A stretch of 64,000 nt of DNA from Gorsachius magnificus (taxonomy: Eukaryota; Chordata; Aves; Pelecaniformes; Ardeidae). A model generated the notes under the pieces. The model made no database searches, was not told the origin of the DNA, and was given only the letters and a program-made list of their open reading frames with translations. The first letter of the stretch is position 1. The number at the start of each line of letters is the position of its first letter. Below are positions 25,697-39,100 of the stretch, one piece after another. The stretch is taken from NCBI GenBank assembly GCA_034008185.1, contig CM067082.1, positions 101,055,311 to 101,119,310 of the forward strand, read 5' to 3'. A program made the translations under genes and the position numbers.

Positions 25697-28600
25697 AAGG
25701 CACAAAGGAGTTGCTTTGAAGGAGTTCAAGTACATTTGGAATGGGATTATGCATACCAGTGGTTTCCAGCATTGCTCAACATGCAGGCACCTACAGTATG
25801 TCTAAGGGAGGTGGGCTACAGACCTCTGTCTAGCGAGTGTAAGCCTGCTTTTCATTATTTACCTTTCATGGGCATGAAAATAGTCCAGGGACTCCCAGGG
25901 AGATGCAGAGCACAGGCTGAAAATCATTGGTGAGGAAGCACTTTAAATCACGCCTCGGAATGAACTAGATAATACACTTTTGTAGTAATAACCACAGAGA
26001 CCTAATAGCATCCCTCTACTAAAATGCAGGCAAAAAATAATTTTCTAGTGCTCCATGTGAGAGATGTGCATATTTATTCACTGCTTCTGAAATCCTATTG
26101 CCTCTCCGTAAGTTTTCACATAATGACCACGGTGAAAAGCTTTCCATCAAGAGATGGTCTTCCAGTTTGGTGGTATAGGATTTGATTACTTATAGCCAAG
26201 TTTGGATCTAAAAAAGAGCTTAAAAACTGAAAAGAATGGAGCAAGGCTTTAAGGCAGAAGTTTCAAAAGTGGGAGTATTGCCATTAGAGTTTCAGCAACA
26301 TCATCTTTACATTGTCACTGATCTAGGCCAACACAGATTTTCTACCTTATGAGTTTTTTATTCTTGAAGCATAAAATGTATTTTACCTTGCTGATGGAAA
26401 GATGAATTTCAAAATAAACACAATTAAATGGAAAAAGAAGAGCGGACAATTTTGCATGCTTGAAGGCATGTGTTATTTAGGAGCAGGTAAGAATGTGTTT
26501 GCTGTTTATGAGCATCCCCACAGTTCTAGGTAGGATTAATTCCTCCTGAGAACAGGAGCTCAATCCTGAGCTTTCAGAAAGCCAGTATTTTGCTGTGTCC
26601 CTACGTCCTGCAGCGCATCAGTCACATCATGCGAAGTGCGGCTGCAAGGGTTGTAAGACTCCTCCTTGGAACCATGGGCTCCAATGTGTGGTGAGAAAAG
26701 CAACACCCTAAAGACCACATTGGAGTTACTATTGGACCCACATTTTCTTTTCTGGGTTGTGTTAGCAGCGCATTATCTGGAATAGATGCACACTGACAGA
26801 GCTTTTTCCCGCAAGGATAAACTGTATTGCCATTTATTGGGAGAGATCAGTAAACTATAGCAGAAACTTTCCATAGACTATTCTGAGACTTTTAATGGAA
26901 ACTTACTTTGGCAAAGCTCTGAAAACACTCAATAATTTTCATTATGAGATCTGAGAGCTAAAACACAAAACCCTTCTATCGGAGCCTGCCTCATAAAAGC
27001 AAACCTGGTGACAGCAGAGACATCCCGTAGCTGTATAACATATTCAGATCACAAGCTAGATTTTCCCGTGGGTTTTCTCAAGTCATGCACCAGAACATTT
27101 TGGGAGCTTGTAAGCTGAGTGGGGATGTAATGCATCTACTAGCAGCTGGTTTCTGTCTCTTCTAAGCCCATCTTTCTTTTTTTTTTTTTTCTTTTTCTTT
27201 TACCGCTATTATTTTTAAGGCTGTGTTGCGTTCTGCTTAGTAATGAGGAGACCGCTTCAAGGTGCTTCAAGGTGCTGCAGCCCAGTGCAACTAAGTGAAA
27301 TCATTTTGGAGTGAGACAAGTTCTTGAAATGCCCTCATGCAGCACTCATGTTAGCACTGTAATTTGGTGTTTGGGGTGAAATTTGTGCTCTTGTTTCTTC
27401 AGAAAGTTCTTCCACAGAGGCATAGCAGGTTTGGAAACTTTACTTCTTGGTGACAGAACTTCCTTCCTTCTATGAGCAGTACTGATCCATCTTAAAGAGG
27501 GGATTTTCAAAAGCCAGTGCTGATGGCCACCTTCCACTGGTGTGCCGTAGGATTTATGTGCTGAACTGCTATATTCCTACTTTGGAAAATCTCTGCCTAA
27601 ATGCTTTGACGTTGAGGTTTTGTAATGCAGACCTTTATTTCTAGTTTTGGGAAAAGGATTGTTCTGCTTTATTTTTCCGAGACTGGCCATACAGTCCAAC
27701 GTAGCACCACAGTCTCATGTTCAAAATTGCAAAATTTATTTCCTAGCCCATGGAAGAAATACCTTGATTTATTCAAGATGAGTATTTGTTTCCAAGTTTT
27801 GGGGGATGAAGAGGAAGGCAACACAAAGCTGCTAAAATACAAAGCTGCTCTGTTCTCCAGAGCTGGTAGCGTTTCACCGCTCGCAGCTAGGTGATTTACT
27901 GGGCTCACAAGAGCTACTGCAGCTCCTCTGTGAAGTGATAAACAGCGATGGAAGACTGGCGAATGCATCAAAGGCAGCCAAACAGACCTAAGGCTTTAAA
28001 AACTTGCTAGGTGTCATTTTTCCCAGATAAGGTGGCTCTGGTTTTAGTAAGGCTTATCAGAAGATACTTAATGTAGGGAGCAGCTTCGCCACGGGGTGGG
28101 AGAGTTGGCTGTGTGATGTGCGCATTTGCTCAGAAGGGGACTGTTTTGCAATTCTGGAAACTTTCTGGGATGCAGTGGCCAAAGCCAGATCCTTCCAAAG
28201 TTAATGTCATGTTGTGGAACACTGTGATTTTTTTTCTTTTTTTCAACTGAGGTTCATAAGTTCCTGCCTTGCATCATTTTTTTCTCTGATATTTTTGGTA
28301 CTCAGTAAAAGTCCTTGAAAGCTTAAAGATTCAAGTAGGCCAAGTGGCAGTTCTCAAATCTTAACATTGCTTGCCTTTAATATCTTCCCAGCTTGCTACT
28401 CCACCAATTCTTTCTTTCTTTGAATTTCCACATAAGAAACGGGCTAGAGAAAAATGTGGCACCTTTGCATGATGTACCAGAAATACACCAGAATGTGATT
28501 TTAATTCTCCTGCTGAAGAAACTTCTCACAATAAAAAACTGAAGGCAAGTAAATGCCAGGGACACAAAGTGGGTTTCTTAGGCAGGTTCAGTCGTATTTT

Positions 28601-31600
28601 GGAAGGTAGGAGGCATCCTAGCAGTGTTTGAGTGATTAGCATGGTCACAGTATATGCACTTGGCAGATGAGCAAGGGCCATCCTCCCGCAAGACTGCCGA
28701 AGTGCCCCGCACAGTAAGCGCGGTCCTGGAGCTTACACTGGGGTGCTGTTGGCTCTGTTCCCCATCATTTTATTCTAGAAAATAATAAAATGCCTCTCGC
28801 TTTGTGGAGGACGGGACTAAGAGCCATTCTGCTGCTCCCTGGCACACTGTCGGTGCATGCAGGGGAAGGATGGGTGTGCAGCAGGACTTGCACACCCGCT
28901 CTTACCCTCCCTTTGCCCGCGGGTAGGCTATCACTTCGCTGCCCAGGGACCCAAACTTGTGTACAGCAGCAAGTTTCCAAAATGCTGTAATGTAGTAAAA
29001 TACAAAAGTTGATTGTTTCTAGTCAGACAGTGGAAAAAAGAAGAAAAAAACCCTAACCCAGTGGCTTATGAAACACCCTCCATCCGTCAAAGTACTTGAG
29101 TGCAATCTTTTGCAGAAGAAACGTTGCGGGGACAGAGGAGCAGACAGGAACAGGAGTCAATGAGATCAGTTCTACAGTCAGGCTTTCATGTCTCTACACG
29201 CATTTTGCTGCACTAGTAAAAAGTTTCTCTTTTTTTCCCCCTCAAGACATCTTTGGCAAAGATAAGCACAGTCGAACCAACTGCTGCCGATAACATTTTT
29301 ACGTTCTGAGCTGAAGCTTAGATTGTAGCTAATTTATCAGCTTTTTGTATACAAGGGGACATTTATTCCCCCCTTTGCTGACCTGATGGAGCAGTTTCTG
29401 GCAACTTTTTCTGCAGGGAGTGGAATGCATTAAAGCAAGTTTGTGGTGTTTATGTAAGGGTGGATTTTTTTTTAATCCTTATCTGCATGTCATTTTCTGG
29501 ATTTTCATTTTTGCATGTAAGGGGTTTTTTTGTGTTTGAGAAAGCTGCTCAGCATTTTGCCTGCCTTGTTGCTTAGAACAAGTCCACGAGGAAGACAAAG
29601 GGGTACCGTCCCTCAAACTTTGGGGACAAAGGAGTTGCAGAATCAAATTTGGCAGCTGCAGTCATCTTCATAGTGATTTTAAACTGCTCACAACTAAACA
29701 GCCACAAATTCAGGGTATATATGAAACAATAATTTGACCTAAAAAGTCTAGTACAGGATGATGTATGGGCTTTGACAAATCTGTATCTTCATTCATTTCA
29801 GGAAAGAAAGTAATTTAATTTACCTGTTTGTTCATACTTTCTTTTTTAGTGTTTTCAAAGACAAGAGATAAATAAGGGGTCCTTAAAATTCTGCCACAGT
29901 AACAGTTGCTTTACTGGCTCTTGTGCAGCCCATTGCCTGTATGGGCCTCAAATACTTTACACAGAAGCAGAAATGTTTCTTTTGAACAATGGGAGAAAAA
30001 GCAGCAGGAGGAAGTGGAAGGGCTGTTTTGGCAAGGTCAGAGAGAAATAAAACCTTTGCCTGGGCCCTATTCTGTAACCAGTCAAAACAAAAGATAAACC
30101 ACATAATCTCATTTTCTGGGACCTCTGCGAATGGGCGTTATGATGATACAAGTCTGAGAGTGTTAGCAGAGCTTTATCCAGTACATCATTATATTTCTGG
30201 AGTTCAGATTGCAGAATTTCTGGGCTCAGTACTAAGCCATGGAGCCTGCCTCCCAGCTCAGGTTAACTGTGCAAATCAAGAGATGGAGAGGGAACTTTTT
30301 CAGAGTTTGAACAACATGTAACATACAGTAATTGTGCATTTCAAGTACTTTTTAAAATGTTCAAACGTGTTTACGTTTCATCACAGAACTAAACTCTGGC
30401 ATTAAATGTGGCTGAGATTCCCTATTGCTAAATAAGATTGACTCTAAAAGCAGTCCACTTGCTGTAACATGCAACATTTATAGTACTGACAACTAAATTC
30501 AATGTTTTTTCTTCCCAGACTTTTGAAGATAAATTGGTCTCCATCTTCAAAACTTACCCAGGTGCTGTTAAATCACTTTTTGGCTTTTTATCTGTGCTTT
30601 CAAAATGTAATTGTAGTTCTTCTCCTTCCAGAAAAAAGGGTAGTAGAAAGTCTATTTACCTCATTTACTGAATGTCACACAGTTAAATTAAGTGAAATAA
30701 GAGCTTGATTCAGATGTCATTGATTTCAACAGCAGTCTTTCCACTGAGTTTTAGTCAAGGCTTAAATGAAGATCAGAAGGTGATCCAGAGCTCATTTACA
30801 TTTAATATGCTCTTCAGCTATTCCTTTTAAACGTAAATGTTACTGGAGGCTTTTCAAAGCCAGCAGCGTGTATTAACTCGCTTGCTTGTCAACATGTGCA
30901 AATATCCAAGTTTCGGCTCGGAGCCCTAGTGTGTTAACTGTAGCATTCATTCCCATGAATGTGTAGTAGCTGGAGACAAGCTTTTAAAGCTTTTTATCAG
31001 CTTTTACTCATTCTTTGTAGTGACGGGGCAATTGCTACATTAGTACAGATAACTTAACAGTACCTTTACTGTTTGAAGCAGTAAATATTGTTTATCTTAG
31101 TCCTGTCTGCAGTTTTTTGTCTTGTTTTAGCCTCACTTGAGAAGGCGATCTCATTCCTAAGGGACAAGGTGTCTCCTGGGGAATTTAGGGGCATAGAGCC
31201 TTCTTTCCTGTAGCTTTCCTACTTTAATCCATGCGAGGCTGGAACTTGCTATAGTTCCTTGCTATAGACCAGCTCCGGAGGAAGCATCTTGCAGTGATGC
31301 AGCTATAGAGGCCCAGAGGCTCGACGCAGCATCTACTGTGGTTGCTGGCAGCACTTGCCTTGACTTCAGTGGGCAGAACCGCATACAGAAATAGATGGGG
31401 TTATCATGGAGGTGGGCACGTATAGTTCGAGGCAGTGAATGGAACTTGCACGATTGCTGTTGTGTTTTCAGCAGTTCCTCAGATCTATTGCAGTCTTTAG
31501 AGATGCCAGTCTAGTCACCTGGGAGAGCTACATGTATATGTGTATGTGTACAAAAATAAAAATGTGTTGCATTTGTAATAGCAAGCTTTTAGTCCTCTAC

Positions 31601-33118
31601 TTTCAATCAGATGTAAGTGGTTTCTCTTGCCCTTTTTGAGTCAGTGTGTGAGTGCTCACACAGAATTTACATCTCAAGGGATTCAGAAGTACATGTATGA
31701 GCACCATTGCTTATTTCAACATAAGACTTCATTTAATATAAATAAAGAAAAACATATGATTTCTGTTTGTTGGAAGGCACAAATGAAAATATGCAATTTC
31801 AGTGTCTCAAGAAATCCCACGTGGTAGAATGTTCACAGCATAGTTTAATGTTTTCAACTCTCGTTTCTCAAATTAACTCATTTTGAAACAATTTTAAATA
31901 ATTCAGTGCTGATGTAACTAGAAACCGGTCCCACATTTTCATGGGCACACATCTCCAGTTTGTTTTATTGTGCTATAAAATCCTGCTGCTCTGTAGATGT
32001 TGCCAGAACAAACAACAATGAAGAATGTAATTTTTTTTAGAACACAGAGCGCAGGCTCACGTATCTGTTGTCATCCACTTGTTTTCCCAAATATTCTGGT
32101 GTAGATATTGAGATGCCACACCCCTGCCACACGTCTCACCAAATCAAAGGCTTGGTGAGCCATGCCAATTGTCGGACTTCTCTCGGCTGCTTGCTGCTGC
32201 ACTCTGTGCAGGTTTTTTACACCACTTGCAGCAACACAGTAATACAAAATTCACCGTGGATGCCAAGAACCGTTGCATTTCTCTGAGCCATTTCCCAGGG
32301 CCTGAACCACATGTGGATGGGGCTGCGTGATGGCCTTTCTTCTACTCCAGAGCTCTGCCTGGTGGATGCATATGGCTTTTTTGCGATGGGCATAGTAGCT
32401 GTGCCAGTGCATGAAACTGGAGGGCTGCAGCCACAGAGTGCTAGCCAGAGGCTGTGCTACCTGGTGGCCCCATCCTTGGGGTAAACCATCAGCAGGTGTG
32501 GAGCCCGCTAGGACTGACACCGCAGTCTTTTTGCCCCTTGCATGGTCATGTCTTCCACAGCACAAGACAAACTTGCTTTGGTCAGTATGTCGGTTTCACA
32601 CAGCATAAAGACCACTGTCCTGAAACACAGGCATGGGCAATGCTTTCTCTTGAAGACCCAGTGTAAGTGGGATGGCAATACTTCCATCCAGTGTTACCAA
32701 TATAACAACTATGTCCTTTGCCTCTCCCCAATTTTCTTCACAGCAGTTTCCAAAGTCTCGTTCCTCTTCATAGCACTCGGTGGCATTTTCCTGTGCTGCA
32801 CACTGCTTGGATGTCTAAGAGCCTTAGCTTTTATACCTTGGAGCATCCACCTTCAGTCACTCTGCTGTACATAGGGAACCGCAGGCCTAAAAATGGCAAG
32901 CTGTGGCATGAACTCATCACTTTGCCCATCCTGGTCTTGATAGATTTATAGGACCAAACTCATCACCCTGCTCCATCAGGCTCACATGGAGAAAATTTTT
33001 TTGGGGGGGGACCTCAAAGTTGATGTTGACTTAAAATAACACAGTCAGTGCAACCTGAGTTTCTATAAATATGGTTAAAAAGGGGGGATGGGGGGCGGAG
33101 GAGCCTGTGTGGTTTTCT

Positions 33119-33152
33119 GTACAAAATTTATCGTGGTGTGTACAAAATTTAT
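33119..33152. repeat. 14-bp direct repeat, 20-bp period
   Basis: TGTACAAAATTTAT occurs at 33119-33132 and again at 33139-33152, separated by CGTGGTG-type spacer sequence. It is a small local duplication in intron 1. Confidence 0.85.
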
Positions 33153-36100
33153 AAACTGTTATAATCTGTGTACATATGTGTGCATATGTTTGCGTAGGGT
33201 CAGTAGATATGACATTTCCTTATTCTCAGGTTTTCCTCACTAATAAATCATAGTAACAGCTCATTATTGGAGTTCATTGGTGATTGCATTTGTGATAGAC
33301 CTGGCCATTAACCTTGAGCAACAGCTCAACAGAGAAAGCCCCATGCAAGCTCTTGGTTTCCTTTATAGCAGCCTCCCCAAAGCCTGCCAGTGGGAGGAAC
33401 AACCCAGCAGCAGCATCCCAGCTGCTAGTGAAGACATCTTGGTGAGCTTGACTTTCCAGCCATCACCCTCAATAAATAGCAAGCAAAACTCAAGGCAAAG
33501 TCATACTGCATCAGCCGTTGGCTATGTGGCAGTGACACGGGCTGAAATGCAGCTTGGAGGGAAGGGTTGAAGCCCAAGTGGAGCTCCCAGTGGTACCCAC
33601 TTTGCTGGGAGAGGTGAGGCCTCTAACGCAGAGGCTACACTCTCGGGTGTGCTGGGGCACCACCAGCGATTAATGCTGGCTCCTGCCTCCCCTCACTCAG
33701 CATTTTCCTGCTGATGCGCCCAGTGGCTGCGGTTTTCTGTTGCGTCAAGAGATGCGCTGGTCACCTCTTATTATCCCCAAGTCCTTTCCAGGGCGATTGC
33801 ATCCCAGCACCCCATTTTCTGTCTCGTAAGTGTTCTGCAGTCTCTGATGTAAGACCTTGCCTTTGGCTATTGTTTAAATAATGTTGTTCAGGCATCTTAT
33901 TTTCCTAAATTATACAAACCAGCCTGTGCAGGTCATCTGTCCCTCTGTTATTTAGAACCCTGGCGATGTTTGTGTCATCTGCAGGCTTCCTCTGCAGTGA
34001 TTTGATGTCTTCTTACAGACCACAGACAAAGCCATGTGAAGAAAACTGATCTAAACCCAGGTTATCTTTCTGTACCCTGCTAGAAACCCCCCCTCCAAAA
34101 ATTCCCACCTATTATTCACCTTTAGAAATCGACCTTTTCCCAAACTGTGGAAAATTGCAAGGTGACAAATCCCATTTCTTTGAAATGCTGCTGTATTTAC
34201 AAAAATATCTGTTTCCCTCCCACAGCTGCATCCTAAGGCATTAGGAAGGGAAAGCTCAAACTCTGGGCTAGCCCACCCTGCCCTAGTAGTTGCTTCAAAT
34301 TTACACCAGCATCAGCGAGAGAAGAATTTAATCCCCCATCCAGTTCACATTGAAGCCAGTGGAAAGATTGATTTCAGCACATCCCAGTCTGGCCTTAATC
34401 TGGAGGATTAATGAAGATACATGTTGAATAATAGCAACAGAGAAGAAAAATAGAAATAATATTAAATGATATTGGGGAGGAAAAAAAAAAGCACCCTAGG
34501 GAATTAATAAGATTGAATCCCTTGTTGTCAGAAATGTTCTGGCTTTGGAGAGTTTGTCATTCAAGAGCAAGTTGTTTTGTAGATGATTATTTATTCTTTC
34601 AGGTGAAGGCGCTCACCAGGAATTGGGCCATCCAACTGTCACATGGCTTATGTCCCTTGCAATTCATGCTGTGACTTTTGCCATCGGAAGGCAGGTCCCC
34701 ACTCCTAACTGGAGCAAGGCAAACTTAAAATTAGATTTAGCTGGCAAAGTTGCTTTTGTCAAGTAAATAGAAATAAGAAACCATCTGGGAAAGCTTTTCC
34801 TTAAGGCATATTCTTTTTCTCTGCTGTGGCATTAGCTTTGGGTCACTTTTGCAATTACAGTTTCCATCTAACTATTTTTAAGAGCTCTGTCATTGTTTTT
34901 TTCCTAGTGTGTCTAGAAGTCAGAATTAACCTCAGTAACTGTATTACCCTAAACCACAGTGTTTGAGGAGGGACTTAGTACAGCCACATGAGGCTATTTT
35001 TCCTGATGTTTTAAATGACAGTATTTGAATTATGTGCAAAAATTATTATCTTCTGTGGCAGCATTTCCAGTGCCTGAATGCTGCTGTCATTAAGCTTGAA
35101 ACTGGACTTTTTAGGTGTCATATGCGTTTGCAACCACTGTTCTCAAGGGAAAACATCTGCCCATGTCTGAGCACTGTTTGTACTCCTCACCTGTTTTCTA
35201 GCTTTTCCTTTCCTTTTCATAACTTCCCATGGCACATCGCAGCAGATTTGGTTTTCTTTTTGTGTCACGTGGACTTTCCTCCCTCTTGAAAATCTTACTC
35301 AGTATGTAAAACACACTCAACCCAGTAATACCAAAATTTCTCCGTCACGTCTCTCTCTAGTTTTGAGGAACTGGTTAATATAAGAAGCATTTCAATTTAA
35401 ATGGTTAATCACATATAATGTAATGTCGCTTTCTTTTTCCGACCTCTAACATTTCATACTCTGTTTCCTTTAGGGAAAGCATTGCATGGTTCTTTCTCTT
35501 TCTATCAGAAATTTGCGTTAGTCGTGATGTCCTGTCTGGTCTAGTACTTCCTTGTAAGCTTAAATGTCGTTATTTAATTATTTGACAGTATTGCCTGCAC
35601 TTTTCTGGTTTCCACAGTAGTATGGAGAGGTTATGTGGATCTGTTCAAAAGCTGTAAAGGGAACAATTTGACGTCGGTTAAAAAAACACTGGATGTGGGC
35701 AGTTCAGATGGTGGGACACCAAGTGCTATTATCTCCCCTGGCCTTCAGAGCCAGCTTTGTATCTGGACCAAGTGCCCAGGAAGTTACTGCTCTTCCATGA
35801 AATACTGAAAAAAAATCAGAAGTGAAATTACAGCCAGTGAGTGAGGAAAGAGGAATATTTATAAATGTGCTGGCAGATTAAACAAACATCTCTTCTCTGC
35901 AAATTTTGTGTTGTTGTCACTAATGGCTGGAAAACGTGCAGAAAAAATATATAATTTTTTTATGCTAGGTCATGCTAGAATTATAAGTGATATATGAAGC
36001 ATGGAAATGGACTTGTGTGTCTCTGAAATTGCCTCTGTGAGTATTATTTTGAGTGTCTGTCCGACCTGCAGAGGGACTAACACAGGCTAAGCGTGGATAG

Positions 36101-39100
36101 AAACAGCTGATGATTTGGGGTTTGGTGGTAATTTGGTTTCAAAGCATTCTTTGGGGTGTTTCTCAAGTCTGGGACAAATATGCGTGACAGGATTGAGACT
36201 TCAGTAATCAGATTTTCTGGGGAAAAGATGAAAACAGATTTCACTTGTATCAGGGCAATTGCTGCAGAGACCACTTTGTTTAATCTGAGCTTGTATGGAT
36301 TTGGGAGAATACAGTTGCTTAGCATTACGGCTGGATAGATGCATTCTCTCTCCCTGCCATCACTGCCATTTAGGAAACGCTTTGGTTTCACTCCACTTCT
36401 TTGGGCTGCACAAGAGAAAAAAGGTCAAGGAGTAGAGAGCTGCAGAGGATGAGCCATTTGCATCACCGAGAAATACTCCTTTAAGGCCAAGTTTGTGGCA
36501 GAGAAGGCAAGCAAGCATGTTTTGGACAGAGAGAGGATTTTAGTATCCAGGGCAGCCAACCCTGCACTTTTCATAAGTACTAAAATTCAGCAAGTTTGCA
36601 TCTATATCAGCAGTGTGCGTCTTTCTTCAGCTCTTTGATCACTGCTGTCTTATACAGCACCTGATGTTTTGGCGTATTCCAGCTCTATCTGCCTTTTTTT
36701 AGGCTGTCTGTTGAGGTAATACTGTAAATGATTCAGGATCAGCATTACTTTGGCATTCAGGAAACACAGCATGGGTGCTAGGAGTAATATCATACAGAAA
36801 TAGTGTGCTTCATGCTGGTAATCCCATGCTGCTGCCTTGCAGACTTTTTGGGTAGCGTTCATGTCACAGGGGTGACGACTGGGGCTCTGGGGGTCTGGTG
36901 GGTTGCCTGGGCTGGGGCAGGAGAGCCTCGTGCTCCCAGTGGGCAGCCCTGCTCTCAGTGCTGCTGCAGACGGCGGCCTCCTGGGACATCCTCTCTGTGT
37001 CAAAGCTTTCCAGACCTTCCAGACTGGCTGTATTTTTAATATATTAACAGCACAGATAAGAGCAAATCTTTCGTCTTTTAGGGACCAGCCCATGTGCTGA
37101 AGTTCAGTTCTGGATCTCAGCTTTTTACTGGTCAGGGACATTCTCACCCTGAATTTTTGTCAGGAAACTTCTCTGTTTTTTTTACTCTCCTTTATAGCTA
37201 AAATGTGCTGAATCCATGTGTTAACTGTCTACATGGGCGATATATTATGTGGTACATGCTACCATGGCACCCAGCAGCACCACGTAATTATCCATACTCA
37301 CCACTGACTCCTAAACCTGGATAGTGCTGGCTTTGCTACACATTGAAACAAAAGTATATAATGAATGAATATGGCATCAAAATCTGTCCTTTGGAGTGCA
37401 AATAGGTCAAGCTCAGTAGAGGTTAAATCATAATATAAACCACCCACTCATGCATGCAGATCCCACTTAAAACTCTGCGGAAGGAGGCAAGCACCGCATT
37501 GTCTGTGCTTTCCCCTCTGGCCAGAATGGCATTCACACTGTAGTATTATATACAGATAATTATACCATGTATCTTCTCAGAACATGGTTTTTGTAAGCAA
37601 AGAAATTGCAGGAATGGTATTATTCATCAGATGCGAGCAGGCCATTTTTTCTTTCCAAATGCTCTAGCTGGAAAATTATTCAGCACCTTTGCCTGAGTTC
37701 AGTAATACTGCTGCAGGGGTTTACCCTGTTTTGTTTGATTTGGGTTTTATTTGCTCAGCATGTACTGCTTATGACCCAGGTTCTCATTTGGTAAATACTG
37801 CTGTGATGAAGTTCACTTTTTGGATGTATTTATACCTCTTTGCAGCAAACAAGGGTTTGGCCTTGTATCTCTTTGAGCAAACAAAAAATTGTGCACGAAG
37901 GAGAAAGCTCTTATAGGGTGATCTGACTGACACTAGCCATATACTGTTGACATCTTAACAGAAGAAACCCATTTTTTTTTGCTCTCCAGATCTTACCTAA
38001 CGTCTCATCTACATCTTCTGTTTACTGTGTAGAGGATGTGATGAGCCTGATGGAGGGATCAAGTAGTTTTGCGTATGGCTTAAGACACCTTTGGTAGAGA
38101 GCCATCAAAGAGCTCTTTACTCACAGAACAGGGGAAGAAGGTAGGTCCTGGACAACCAACCTGAAGCCTCTTTGGAGCTGGGTTTCCCTCTGCAACTTCA
38201 CAAGCTGGCAAGCCCCTTCTCTTGACTATTTGCTCCTGCCTCCTTGCTGTCCTGGAGCTGCTTCTTATACAGCGGTTCATGGGGCACCATGGTGAACCAA
38301 ATCAGCAAGCTTTCCTGAGCTAAAAATACCCTCTTGTCCATTTATTTATTTATTGTTCTGAATTGTTTGTAGCTTGGATCGATTCTTTGGCATGGTTCAC
38401 TGAGCAGGGCCATGGGAGAGGGAGAAGTGCAAGAGTAACCATGGCCTCCACCTGCTGCATTGGCCTTTACCTAGTAAGCAGTGAAAAAGTCTGTGTTTCT
38501 CAGGACAGATGAGCCAAGTTCAGAGCTCCAGCACTTGTCCCATCCCAAGGGAAAGGTGTTCAAGTGTGTGCAGTTTCTCCTAGGGCTTCTTTCAATGAGC
38601 TGGACTTTGCAATCCAACCAGTGCTAAGCCATTTAGGGTCAATGGTGGGTATGGGTGGCCAGGAGGATGCTGCCTCAGAAGGGTCCTCCTTCCACCCTTC
38701 CTTCGGTTCAGATGTTGTATAAATACTGCAGCTTTTGCATAGGGCCTGTCTTGAGTACCAGGGCAGATCTATGCTATTAACACTGGGGACACAGCATCAG
38801 GACATTTGTGAACCCTGGAGACCAGAACAGCCTGACTTATGTGTCTTTATCTCTGAACAGTCTAAACAGCACCTGCTTCTGCATTGTGTTTCAGTGTGTT
38901 TCAAAATCACACCATTTTATAGATCAGATCTGAGATGCCTAAACTGAGCATCCAAGCTGAGGTTTTGAACCATCTGAGAATCTTTTGTTACTGGCTTTTT
39001 CCTTTGCTGGAGGAACACAAATGCTGATTTTAAGCACGAGCATGTTGGAACAGTTAAGTTTGAAACTGGAACAGAAAATTCTGCTTAGGAATTTCTCATC

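Noticed and set aside
36650..37147. 165-codon minus-strand frame in intron 1
   Set aside because: No recognisable family and mixed composition; opposite-strand frames are open over the same GC-rich section.
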